A program made the position numbers and the translations under genes. This document shows, piece after piece, positions 36,601-46,930 of a stretch of 64,000 nt of DNA. Below the pieces are notes generated by a model. That model made no database searches, was not told where the DNA came from, and saw only the letters and a program-made list of their open reading frames with translations. The stretch's first letter is position 1, and each line of letters starts with the position of its first letter. Source of the stretch: Amphiura filiformis. Taxonomy: Eukaryota; Echinodermata; Ophiuroidea; Amphilepidida; Amphiuridae. The stretch covers positions 94,623,782 to 94,687,781 of the forward strand of contig NC_092628.1 of assembly GCF_039555335.1 (NCBI RefSeq), read 5' to 3'.

Positions 36601-36664
36601 TTTTTCTCATTTCTCCACAAAATGCAGAAAACCCGCAAAAAAATCCAATGGGTGTAGTACCCCC
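33645..36664. mobile_element. 3-kb TTAA-flanked non-autonomous element
   Basis: TTAA at 33641-33644 precedes GGGCGTACTACACCC, and the far end GGGTGTAGTACCCCC is followed by TTAA at 36665-36668. This is a terminal inverted repeat of about 15 bp shared with the element at 1910. The interior has repeated AATGAAGATCTAATTGAAG / AATGAAGGTCGAATTGAAG-type units (34050-34540) in a GC-variable context. It contains no transposase frame. It may be a decayed or composite element rather than one unit, since 3 kb is long for a MITE. Confidence 0.55.
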
Positions 36665-36744
36665 TTAATAAGATGCTTTTTTTATTTGCAAAAGCACCAT
36701 GCAGGGAGCAAAACATGCAGTATGATCCACAAATGATTTACAAA

Positions 36745-36808
36745 AAGGTGAATGAATGAATGAATAAATGAATGAATGAACAAATGAATGATTGAAGGAA
36801 TGGTAAAA

Positions 36809-36863
<55 letters not shown>

Positions 36864-37145
36864 ACAAATAAATAAATAAATAAATAAATAAACAAATAAA
36901 TAAATAAATAAATAAATAAATAAGAATGAATGAATAATGAACTAACGAATGAATGAAAAGCAAGAAAGAGAGATAGCAAGAAAGCAAGAAAAAGGCAAGC
37001 GAGAAAGAGAAAGAAAGAGAGAAAGATATGAAGAAAGAAAGAAAGAACAAAAAATAAAAATAAAAATAAAAATAAAAATAAAAATAAAAATAAAAATAAA
37101 AATAAAAATAAAAATAAAAATAAAAATAAAAGATAAAAATAAATA
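36745..37145. repeat. Microsatellite block: (AAAT)n, (AAAG)n and (AAAAAT)n
   Basis: GAATGAATGAAT runs give way to AAATAAATAAAT (about 36808-36923), then GAAAGAAAGAAC-type runs, then AAAATAAAAATAAAA (about 37050-37132). The long open frames across it are low-complexity artefacts. Confidence 0.95.
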
Positions 37146-37149
37146 GAAA

Positions 37150-40100
37150 TCGGAAAAATAAATGTTTCTTTTAAAAAAAAAGTTGTCTGTTTCATCATGC
37201 TCTTTTGTGCGGGGTGCACATACAGCGAGGACCAAACATGCCACATGCTTACCCATCGTTTCTTTAATGCCGATACCTGGCCCCTCTATGTTATGATTGG
37301 GGTGAAAAACATGGAAAACAGTAGTCAGGACAATACTAACAATATGCATCACTGTCTTTAGGATGAAGACATGGTTAAAATGGATTAGACATTTTGTGCA
37401 AAACAACATATATAATTATACACATGTACACACATTATATCAGAGTGAGGGATATCTGAAACATCTAAAATTAGATGTATGTGTCACTTAGTTTCCTGTC
37501 ATTGTGTTGTATGCCCTTTGGGTGGGTGAAGTATACATTTCATTTGAAATATGCTGAAAATGACATCCATAAAATGGATTCATTTTAATATTATGAAATC
37601 TATCAAGATAAAGCCATTTTGGCACCTTTCCTGCCACTTCCCCAGGTAAAAATACTGTGACAAAATTGATTCAGCAATTTTAATCTACTCCCCCTTCCCT
37701 GATGTTTGTGCAGTTTGGACAGAAAGTATAAGGAACAAACAAAATCTGAAGAAGTAATGAGGAGGGGTTTTTCCAAGTGTGTGTCAGAGGAGTTTGCAAT
37801 GATTACCGGAAACACTCTGAACATTTATGTGTGATATTAAATACATACAATACTGAAACATAAACAAACAGTGTATTAAGATGTATTATATTAAGTGACT
37901 ACAGTTCATGGTAAACATGGACATTTCCCAATCTACAGTGAGGATGAGCTGATGTGGTTAAAACTGTTGACACATGGATAAGAACCTGTGCAAAAAAAAA
38001 CCAGATTTAGACTTCCACTATTCATGCAAGGAGTTCCTTTGTGCTTTTCAATATTGAATTTTGGGTTGTAAAGGAAGGGGGAGGGAGTACATGGTAAGCA
38101 ATACTGCTATAAGCATTGGGCTATTCCAGTTGAAATCCATACACCTCCTATGGAAGACATGACCTTAATCTCCCACACATGGAATCACCCATTCAGGTAA
38201 CCCCATTTGAACATGGGGGTGTAGATTTCAAATGGAATCACCCATTCAGGTAATCCCATTTGAAATTCACACTCCTTGTGTGGTAGATTAAGGTCAATCT
38301 CTTTGACAGGGGTGTATGGATTTCAACAAGAATAGCCCATTATGGGCAAGAATTAATTTATTAGCAAATATAATATCTTGGCATCGGCAACATGTCCTTG
38401 TTGGAGCATCGAAAAATATGATTCAATGTGTGTTCTCGTAAACAAGTAATGGTATCAGGTATTCCTTCCTATGATATCTGTTAAACCCTAGTCTTTATAC
38501 CTAACTGAAATTAATTATATCTGCCCTCGCTTCCATCGACCTTTAACTTTGAGTTGTTTTGTTGAAAATTATTCAACTATAAACTCTCCCCAAACATTTA
38601 GCTTGAAATTCATCAACCACTGACTTAATTGCTCAGCCCGCTTTGGCATGTTTACAGGCAAAATTAATATTTTTTTCCAACCATGCATTACCATGGCAAC
38701 ACATTACCACAACAGCAGAGTGTCTTTGGCTTCTCAACAACATACATAACTGTATAATTGGCAATTAAGTCTGATAGTTTTTATTTGCCAATGTTTAATT
38801 GAGTGAAATTGCACTTTTAATCACCTTAAATTGCACACAATATGACCTTAAACTTGCTTTAATTACAGGTATTATAATCACTAGGCAATGCAATATTTCA
38901 TGCGAGTCAGATTTACTTCCAAATTCAGACAATTGTGTGGTTAATTTATTTAGAACTAGCGGGTCCAATTGAAGGATAGTTTGCTAATTGATATTTTTAA
39001 AAGCTCAAGATAAAAAAAAAAGATTTGTTCTTTATAAGTTTAATGTTCTCACATCCAAATCAAGAAAAGAAAAATAAACTTATTTTGTAAATTAAACAAA
39101 ATGCATGTTTTTAAATGCAAATGGATCCAAATGTACTACATAGCTGTGATATTGTATTGACAACTCTTCATATACATGCTGACATTATCATAACATTTTG
39201 TCTGCACATTTTTGTCTATTTGTAGAAAACATGACACAAGAATTTACATCTGGAAATCAAAATTAAAAAACAAATTGTCAAGTTAAGGGCTGAATGTCAA
39301 GATATGTATGTCTAGAAGTTTGACTAAATAAGATTCCCATGATCATCATTCCATCTGGAGAAGAAATTAATACACATATCTTGGAATTTTGTATCAGAAA
39401 AACAATGAATCTCTTCACTATTATCAACACTACAATATGTCAGAGAAAAGTTCTTATGTATATTACAAGTTAAAACCACTTGTATCTATAATGCAAAAGT
39501 CACTACATGTATGAGATCATAACGGTTATTGCAAGGGATCCCAAATCAAATAAAACATGTAGCACAGTATTTGCACTTGCTGAACATTACAAACGATCAT
39601 CCATTAATAAAACCATAGAAGCTCTTTAATTTCTCAATTGTGGTATCATGACAGAGTTTAAATCCTGATTTTTATTTACATTTATTATTACTTTTTCAAT
39701 ATTTATATTTAAGGAATGCATGATTGTAAGTGGGCATCAAACAAAATCCTGAAATACTGGGGAAAAATCTTGAAAATTCTTTCAGACTTTGTACAGGGAC
39801 GGAAATATTTAAAAAAACCCAGATCAGGATTAATCCTGAAAACTTCTGTGCAAATAACTCAAACATATTACTGTTTCTGTGTCATATCACCAAAGGTTCA
39901 CAAGATCTATCATTGTATGTGGGGGTGTGTGTGGCGGGTGTGAGGGGTGTGTGTTCAAAGCTTCAGAAACACATCCATGTTACCCAGACACAAACCAGTG
40001 TGAACTCTGAAGCAGCACACCTAAAAACACACAAAAACAATGACAAAGTATGATACACATGCCAATGCCTCACCTAGTTGCATTGTATTCTGAATGGCTG

Positions 40101-40778
40101 TGTAATGGATTGGTGACAGGTGTCGCATTTATCATTATTGGCAAGCATGTTATGTGTGATTATCTGGGTATGCATGATAGTGACAATAATTAATGTGTAT
40201 GCAAGTATGTAAATGGGCTAGCTTGCCAGTAAGCTTTGCATTCACAATATTATAGCTTTTATTCATGTTTTTAGCATTACAAAAAAAGGCATGAGACTGA
40301 GTATACTTTCAAGAAAATTAAAGAACAAAAACAGAAATATTTTCTGTAGTACGGAGAACAATTCCAAACTCTTTGAAATATTCTCACACAATATTGATTT
40401 TCCTCCCAATTAACATTATAACATCTTTAAATAATACTCTCTAAACCTAATCAAATCTGGCTCATTTTAACACGATTCGCATATTTTGTTGAGGAAAATG
40501 ATGTATGCGCCATGTTGATGTCACAATCAGGCTCAGCTGATCTAACTGATGATGTATCTGAACTAAAAATATACTACGATAAAATACTTTGGCATGCATG
40601 TATTATACAAGTAACTATTACACACATGCTATTGACATCTGTGATTGGAATGAATTATACAACACACATTGAATTGACGACATAGAGAGGTAGGACAGAC
40701 ACTTTGCAGGCAGAAAAATGTCAGCTACAAGCCACCAAATGAGAGCAAAAAGCACTGCAAAAGACAATGTTTTATAGA
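37150..40778. other. Coronin intron / 3' region, no further exon recognised
   Basis: AT-rich non-coding sequence. Apart from the GGGCTATTCC-family copy at 38118-38339 and a GTGTGTGTGG-type tract near 39918-39950, I recognise no feature. The part just below 40779 would be 3' UTR of the proximal coronin isoform. Confidence 0.5.
38118..38339. repeat. GGGCTATTCCAG-family inverted-repeat element, copy 3
   Basis: It opens GGGCTATTCCAGTTGAAATC and closes GGATTTCAACAAGAATAGCCC. The middle contains a short duplicated block (GGAATCACCCATTCAGGTAA occurs twice), so this copy is longer than its relatives. Confidence 0.85.
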
Positions 40779-41002
40779 CTACTGTGAAACCAGTACATGA
40801 CTTAGTTCTTCTAGGGCTGCTATTCGTGCCTCATGCTTCTTGATGGTACTCGACAAGTCCGACCGTCTTTCAGTATATCAACACCGTTGTCCTCCACACT
40901 GTGCTCTACCTTTGGCTTGGCCGTTATGGGTTCAGGTTTGCTGGGTTTCACCTCGGCTGGTTTCACTTCTGCTTTGGGAGGGGGCACTTCCTCTTTAGCA
41001 GG
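40779..41002 (-). CDS. Coronin alternative last exon, Pro/Lys linker plus coiled coil (proximal)
   Basis: This minus-strand exon has acceptor GCTACTTTTCAG, starts in phase 0 and has its TAG at 40779-40781. It encodes a KAEVKPAEVKPSKPEPITAK-type linker, an acidic VEHSVEDNGVDILKD, then a coiled coil, SSTIKKHEARIAALEEL, ending HVLVSQ. The order matches coronin-1C, where DEILKEIKSIKDT precedes NQDERISKLE. One frame change is needed: the first part and the coiled coil are in different frames, switching near 40862, and the exon length (224 nt) is one short of a multiple of three. This could be an assembly error or a real lesion that truncates the tail. No internal donor is visible that would explain it as splicing. 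Confidence 0.8.
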
Positions 41003-42619
41003 CTGAAAAGTAGCCACGCAGTTGAGAGAGATTAGCAGGAAAAAAGAAAAGACTGATACAATGGAGAGTTAGCAGGTTGATGACAATGCTCATCAGGATT
41101 CTTTGAAAGTAATTGTTAACATTTATCCTTCAGTTTAAAGAACCATGTTGTCAACAAGTTTAATGTTTTCAAGGTTTTTGGGTCACCATATCTTGCTTGA
41201 TTTGGCATAAAGCACTCTCATAAGAGCACAGACTGAGAATTACCCTGTGCATAACACTCTGGTAAATCTGCCATATTGGATTGTCATACATGGAGAGCAA
41301 ATCTGTACCTCATTTATTGGCAACAGTCCATTAAATGATAATTTGTGTCTTTAAGCTTGATCATTACAAAGTCTTACATGTGTAGCACTGAACACATATT
41401 ATTGACATAATGCATTAGATGTAGGACAAAAACAAACACTCACTTTAAATTAAAGTTTACCAGGCACCAGGGCTCGAATTTATGGGAGGCCATCGAGGCC
41501 ATTGCCTGCCTTTGTTCAGTTTTAGCCTTGGTGCCCCAGATCTTCAAAGCATTCTTCATCACTTGTTGGCCTTGGTGCCCTTCTTTGTCTTTGCCCAGTG
41601 GCCTTGGAAAATGGGTGCCCCACAAAATTAAATTTTGAGGCCTGCCAGGCACAATGCAAAATAATCTGCGGTACACCATTTTGCTCTCCAGTGTGACACA
41701 CGAGCATTGTGGAGTTGGTTCTCTTTGGGTCTAATCTCTTTGGCTCTCAAGTACCTTGCAGAGACCACTTGGCATGATTCACTGTGCATGCACCAAAAGA
41801 TGCCAGTCTGCTGCTTACTACACCTGGTAATTTGCTATAATCTTGCCTAGAGTGCAATCAACTGGGACAGTCAAATCTAAGGTGTAAGGCCTGATAAGTT
41901 ATCATTAAAATAGTGAATCATCAGGAAGGGAAAGTTTTGATTTGAACATTAAAGGAAATGTTAACAAAAAGAACCCCTGGCAGCTTAAAGGACCAAATTC
42001 ACAAACAAATACATCAACCATAATGAAAAGCAGGAAAGATACAAAACATCTTTAAAACAAAAATATGATAAATAGATAGCTTAGCATTAGAAGATTTACA
42101 CTCATTTTACTCCAAAGACACATTTGATGGACAATTAAAGCAACACTTGCAATATAGTATCCAGCATTTTAAGCTAAGCATAGCTGGTATGATTTTGCTT
42201 TGCATAAAGAGGAGGTCACAGGGAAAGTCTGCCTTTACACACTAATCAAAAGAAGGAAACAGCTAGATACAAAAAAGCTGAAAATAAATAACAATATGTT
42301 ACATATTCACATATTGCATATTCACAGATTGCAAAACCTCACCTATTTTTACAACAGAAATATATATATTAAATTTGTTCCACACAACACATTGTGGTAA
42401 TAACAATTTTAGTGGAGATAAACAAAACAAAATATGAAGCCTGTTGGCAACGCAACAGTAACACATGTGGGTAATCAGCTACTTCAACCTGAATAAAAAC
42501 TATTTCACAAAGCCGCAATACAATTATAATGTATCAAGTTAACACCAAAATTGACAACATCTTATTAGAATCACCCCACCTGTTACCCCCCCATGTCTAC
42601 CATGCTATTAAATAATTAC
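41003..42619. other. Coronin intron, no gene seen
   Basis: Short direct repeats of GCCTTGGTGCCC-like text occur near 41525-41610, in a patch at about 41465-41650 that could be repeat-derived. No exon or element boundary is recognised. Confidence 0.45.
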
Positions 42620-42931
42620 CTGATTTGTTGTTGTGGTAGATCCATTGGTTGCTGAAGCATTGGCAGCTGGCGTTGAGGCCTTTGTTGCAGCAGGTGCTGA
42701 TGTTACTGCTGCTGCACTGGGCTTCTTAGACAGAGCTGCCAGCTTGTTGGGTTGAGCCTGTGCTTTTAAGCCGCCAGCTCGGACCTCCGACTTCTGTCTG
42801 GTTGAGACGTAACCGTCTTTCAGAGATATGAGGATTGGGTCTTTGTTCTTGCCCTCGACCCATTCTGATGCGCTTAGAGATGGCTCGTCTCCTTGTGTGT
42901 CTGGATAGATGTCTTCTTGGAACAGGTCCGA
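42620..42931 (-). CDS. Coronin exon: C-terminal extension and linker
   Basis: This is a 312-nt minus-strand exon (104 codons, phase 0 both ends; acceptor CATATTTCAG, donor GTAATT). It starts [20 protein letters not shown], then [20 protein letters not shown] and YVSTRQK. This block is one of the strongest coronin signatures (SDLFQxDLYPDT ... [18 protein letters not shown]). It packs against the underside of the beta propeller. After it comes the unique linker, Ala/Thr/Ser-rich ([20 protein letters not shown]). The exon ends TTTTNQ and can join either the 41002 or the 30238 acceptor in frame. Confidence 0.96.
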
Positions 42932-43140
42932 CTGAAATATGTACAATAGAGTTGGAATGATATTGTGAAATTATTCCATTTTTGTGCAAACCAAACAGAT
43001 TTTCATTAACACACAATTTTCCTTGAATTCTTGAATCTTAATCAATATCGAGATAGTCAACTCCATCTTAGCTTAATCATAAAAGCAAACTTTACATCAC
43101 ATATAGAGTGAACTATACTTTTATGAATCCCCTGACACTA

Positions 43141-44208
43141 CAGGGTGTCCCAGAAAAAATTACCGAGTGAATATAATTGAACGTAAGTCGAGAAATATAC
43201 ATCAGAATCAAACAATTTAAAATGTAGCGTATAGCCTGTTTTATTGTGCATCACGTATGAAAAGTGTATTTGATTCGATCGACTGGTTGCGTAGAGGAAT
43301 TAACGATTACATAATTCGCGCATCAATGCAGTTCATTCCAAGTTTGATCAACAGGCGCTTTTTCATACTCACTCAGCGCTTCCTAAAGTTTGTGTATCTC
43401 ATTAAATGTAGTCCACGTGATCTATTTTATAATCCGACGGTGTTATGTTATTCATGCTTTCACTGAAGATAAATAACAGTTTGTCTGACAAAACTTTGAT
43501 TTCTGCAATTGGAAGGTTTCCAACTTTAATTTTTAGGTTATGCAAATATGTTATATTTAAACTTTCCAAAGAACATTTGAGCCAAGAATGACAATGATCA
43601 AGTGCTTACAGCTTAACGTGTGAATTTTGATACTATGCAACATTATGTTGGAGTTTAAAAAAATTTAAACTTTGCATTACAATTTATTGGAAATATTCCA
43701 AAAACATTAATGTGTGTGAGAATTTTTTAAAGCCAGCTGGAATTCTTATGCAATAATTCTTTATACAACATTTATATCAACATTAACGAAAAAAAGATAT
43801 TTACAAGTACCGAGCACCATCTTACATGCAAGCTTATAATTTTTCAATATTGTGCAAGTTTTCAAATTTCAAATTTCCTAATTAAATGTTTTACAAGAAA
43901 CAGATTGTTTAGAAAGAACGAAAATGATTTCTAAGCCGAACAAAGTATGAAGCCCAATGACAGTGTTAACCACTAGTGCGTATTGTGTTGAATGATCTTT
44001 ATTTCAAACTTGGAATGAAGTGAATTGACACATGTGTTATGTAATCGCTCATTTCTTCACAATTAGTCAACCGATTCCAGTAAAATTAACGTATAAGATG
44101 CACAATAAGATGGGCTACACGCTGATATTTAGATTTTTGGATTTTGATGTCTATTTTTTGACTTACGTCTAAATTTATTCGCCCGGTAATTTTTTCTGGG
44201 ACACCCTG
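43141..44208. mobile_element. Mariner-like non-autonomous element with TA TSD
   Basis: The ends are CAGGGTGTCCCAGAAAAAAT and its exact inverse, and inverted similarity continues for about 70 bp. TA flanks both sides (43139-43140, 44209-44210). The CAGGGTGTCCCA terminus and TA duplication fit Tc1/mariner (IS630) elements. At 1,068 bp it is near full length, but no DDE transposase frame is visible, so it is decayed or an internally unrelated non-autonomous form. It lies in a coronin intron. Confidence 0.85.
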
Positions 44209-44589
44209 TACATAAGCAGTTTGCTTCATATAGTACGACATCGGACTGACTTTAATTTCTGACCCCTGAACAGCCTGAAAACAGATTTCTTGCAATCTGT
44301 ATTCCTAAAATAACTCCTGTACTCAAACTTATCTCACACATTTGATGAATAGCTGCTTCAAGCCAAATGTATTCACTGTGCAGTATAACCAGCGCATCGC
44401 TAAGATGTTCACATTTGCAGACTTTCACCACTGCTTGTGATTCATAAAAACTAATGATTAAGAGAAAAATTTAGTTTATCCTTCATATTAAACTGCGCAG
44501 AATTAGCTAGCATAAACAAGGCGGTTCTCGAACCACGAGTCTCGCCTGCTTTCGTGACCACCTGCTTTTGTGATTACTTTTGGTAGAGG

Positions 44590-44720
44590 TAAATTTTTAC
44601 TAATTTGACCTCAGATGACCCCTACATGACCTCAGTGACCTTGACCCACTAACCAATACAAACCGTTTCTGTCTCGGGTCAAGATGCACCCACCCACCAA
44701 GTTTGAGGAACGTGCGACTC
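44590..44720. repeat. Inverted relative of the AGGTCA satellite
   Basis: TTTGACCTCAGATGACCCC and GACCTTGACCCACTAACC, then CTGTCTCGGGTCAAGATGCA, match in reverse complement the start of the satellite region at about 18435-18525. It is a single copy with one TGACCTCAGATGACC pair (a DR4-like arrangement on the minus strand). Confidence 0.7.
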
Positions 44721-45021
44721 ATAGTCTCCGAGAAAATAGGCGGAAGGCAAACTTTAACCAAAACTTTAACCAAATTTGTCACATACACACCCCCACACCT
44801 ACACACATACACACACCCCTACATACGGAAAAGTGACAAAAATGAACTTAATTCCTGAATGGAATCTTTACACTAGTCTAACTCATGAATACCTTACACC
44901 AAGGATACGCAAATATTGGGCTACTTTTCAACATCTGGGTTGAAAATTGATGACAACCCTGTGTAAAGTTATCAATCAACTGTGGTAAACAGCAATTTAC
45001 ACACTTGGAAAGACAACATAC

Positions 45022-45228
45022 CTTTCTGGGTACAATCATAGCGATTGGTTCACATGTCCCTTTCTGGATAATCTTGTATATCCTCGCAACCTCGCAATTG
45101 TTGACGTTCAAAGCACGTTTTGGCATCATGCCGCAGCAACGTTGTGGTACTGTGGACTGGTAGTTATTGAGCCAATAGGCATAGGGACTTGCATCGGAAA
45201 CTTCATAGTATCGTATCAAGGTGTCACC
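45022..45228 (-). CDS. Coronin exon: propeller C-terminal blade
   Basis: This is a 207-nt minus-strand exon (69 codons, phase 0 both ends; acceptor TTCCCTGCAG, donor GTATGT). It encodes GDTLIRYYEVSDASPYAYWL, then NNYQSTVPQRCCGMMPKRAL and NVNNCEVARIYKI, ending PIAMIVPRK. It is residue-for-residue comparable with coronin GDSxIRYFEIT...PQRGMGxMPKRGLDVxxCEIAR...PIxMTVPRK. PKRALNVNNCEVAR contains the conserved PKRG-like turn. In most coronins PQRGMG is invariant; here it is PQRCCG, an unusual substitution. Confidence 0.97.
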
Positions 45229-45261
45229 CTGCAGGGAAAATGAATACAAAACAAACTTAAC

Positions 45262-46055
45262 AAAGGGATTTTAGGTTTTAGGGTACAATATTAGAGAAAG
45301 AGGTGAGAATTACAAAAGAATTCAGTGCATGAATTAACCAAGAAAATATGTCTAAACAACCCATAAACTTTCAAACTTATGTACATTACAAGGTGCAGGA
45401 ATTTTAGGTTTAGGGTACAATATTAGAGAAAGAGGTGAGAATTACAAAAGAATTCAGTGCATGAATTAACCAAGAAAATATGTCTAAACAACCCATAAAC
45501 TTTCAAACTTATGTATATTACAAGGTGCAGGAATTTTAGGTTTTAGGGTACAATATTAGAGAAAGAGGTGAGAATTACAAAAGAATTCAGTGCATGAATT
45601 AAAGGAAGTCTCCGGCAATCACAACATTATTCCTTATATGTTAGAAAAATAATTATCAAGCACGAATCACATGGTTTTATTTAAAACAAACTCATAGTGA
45701 CCATAAAAACGAATAAAAACATCCGTTTCTCAACACGCGATATTCAAAATTCGCCGAGTGCAATGACGTCCCAGTAATACAATGAAGGCTGGCGACAATT
45801 GAACACAAATAACCATTACGTCATTGCACTTAGACAATTTCAGCGCGGGAATTTTGAAATATCGCGTGTTGAGAGCCGACTGTTTTTATGGTCAATATGA
45901 GTTTATTTTAAATAAAACAATGTGATTCGTGCTTGATAATTATTTTTCTAACATATAAGGCATAATGTTATGATTGCCGGAGTCCCCCTTTAACCAAGAA
46001 AATATGTCTAAACAATCCATAAACTTTCAAACTTATGTATATTACAAGGCGCATG
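45262..46055. repeat. 133-bp tandem array split by a MITE
   Basis: Units carry GGGTACAATATTAGAGAAAG, GAGGTGAGAATTACAAAAGA and AACCCATAAACTTTCAAACT. Units one and two are at about 45268-45401 and 45402-45533. Unit three starts at about 45534, is broken at 45602 and resumes at 45990. All lie in a coronin intron. Confidence 0.9.
45603..45989. mobile_element. Fully palindromic MITE with TTAA TSD inside the tandem array
   Basis: The ends are AGGAAGTCTCCGGCAATCA and (inverted) AGGGGGACTCCGGCAATCA. Arms of nearly 175 bp pair almost throughout, including CAACACGCGATATTCAAAAT against its complement. TTAA flanks both sides (45599-45602, 45990-45993). Neighbouring units of the tandem array read GAATTAACCAAG without interruption, showing the empty site. 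TTAA fits piggyBac- or Kolobok-type transposition. Confidence 0.9.
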
Positions 46056-46184
46056 ACTCGTGCTCACACAAGCAACCCCCCCACACACACACCCCTAACA
46101 TGCAAACACATAAATACGTAAAATACCCCTTCCCCACACACAAACCCCCAAACACACATACACACAATAATTATGATAACTTAC

Positions 46185-46286
46185 CTTTCCAATCAGGTAG
46201 ACCAGATTGATATCAGGATCATAGCATATCGTCAATGGGGCATTGTTGTTATCTATTGTTTCCATTGCCAGGTTACTTAGTGAAGT
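46185..46286 (-). CDS. Coronin exon: DPD(x)NLVYLIGK blade
   Basis: This is a 102-nt minus-strand exon (34 codons, phase 0 both ends; acceptor TTCCCTACAG, donor GTAAGT). It reads TSLSNLAMETIDNNNAPLTI then CYDPDINLVYLIGK. Coronins have LxxxELDxSNGxLLPFYDPDTxxVYLCGK here. It joins in frame to the exons on either side. It is less conserved than its neighbours (NNAP for SNGV) but the YDPD...VYLIGK core is intact. Confidence 0.95.
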
Positions 46287-46525
46287 CTGTAGGGAAGGGA
46301 ACACAAAATATATTAGTTTCAAAAGTGAAATCGGGAGGGGGGTACTCCGTACAAATGACCATTTGGGAATGTGACTCAAACATGAGCCGCATTTTTTACC
46401 CTTGGTATTATCAATGACCACTTTTTCTAGATCAATTTTGGTATAAAAAATTTCTTTGAAAATTGGTATATGGATAGGTCCACTCACTTTAAAATTCTGA
46501 GGCACAGCCAGGCACACCCCTACCT

Positions 46526-46930
46526 AAATAAAATGTCGGTGTTTTATATAGCGCCTTTTCCGGATCTAAGAGGGATCAAAGCCCTGTAATTTCGCTGCTA
46601 TGGTGGATCATCACATCAGATCGCATCAACTAGGCTGGTTGCAGCCGAACTTGGCGCAAACCTATCCGCACTTAGATTGTAACATTCACCAATTATCTAT
46701 GCAACTCCCCAAATTCCATTGGGTGAAGGAAGTTTTTGATAGCCAAACAACTAATCACCGATTTTTTTGAAAGCAGGAGGAAACCGGAGATCCCGGAGAA
46801 AACCTGCGAGAGCGAGCATGGAATTGGGATAAACCAAGTGCACATGAGTCAGTAGGCCGTGCCGGGGCTTGAACCCGGGACCTCAGTGGTGCAAAGCGAG
46901 GGAACTACCGCTGCGCTAACTCGCCCTCAC
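46526..46930 (-). mobile_element. tRNA-derived SINE
   Basis: On the minus strand the head carries an A box (TTAGCGCAGCGGTAG, 46905-46919) and a B box (GGTTCAAGCCC, 46865-46875) at tRNA-like spacing. The body includes GGTTTTCTCCGGGATCTCCG and TTTCCTCCTGCTTTC. The tail reads AAAAGGCGCTATATAAAACA, which is typical of SINEs that borrow the 3' end of an L2/CR1-type LINE. At about 405 bp it looks full length. It lies in a coronin intron in the same orientation as the gene. Confidence 0.88.

Noticed and set aside
36665..37246. Open frames of 120-190 codons on the minus strand
   Set aside because: They are translations of AAAT, AAAG and AAAAAT microsatellites (Phe/Leu/Ile runs) with no start, splice or family support.
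43257..43466. 69-codon frame inside the mariner-like element as a transposase C-terminus
   Set aside because: It lies at the wrong end of the element for its strand and shows no DDE or catalytic motif.
46865..46930. tRNA gene call on the A/B-box region
   Set aside because: A and B boxes are present, but the sequence continues into a SINE body and LINE-type tail and does not give a complete cloverleaf.
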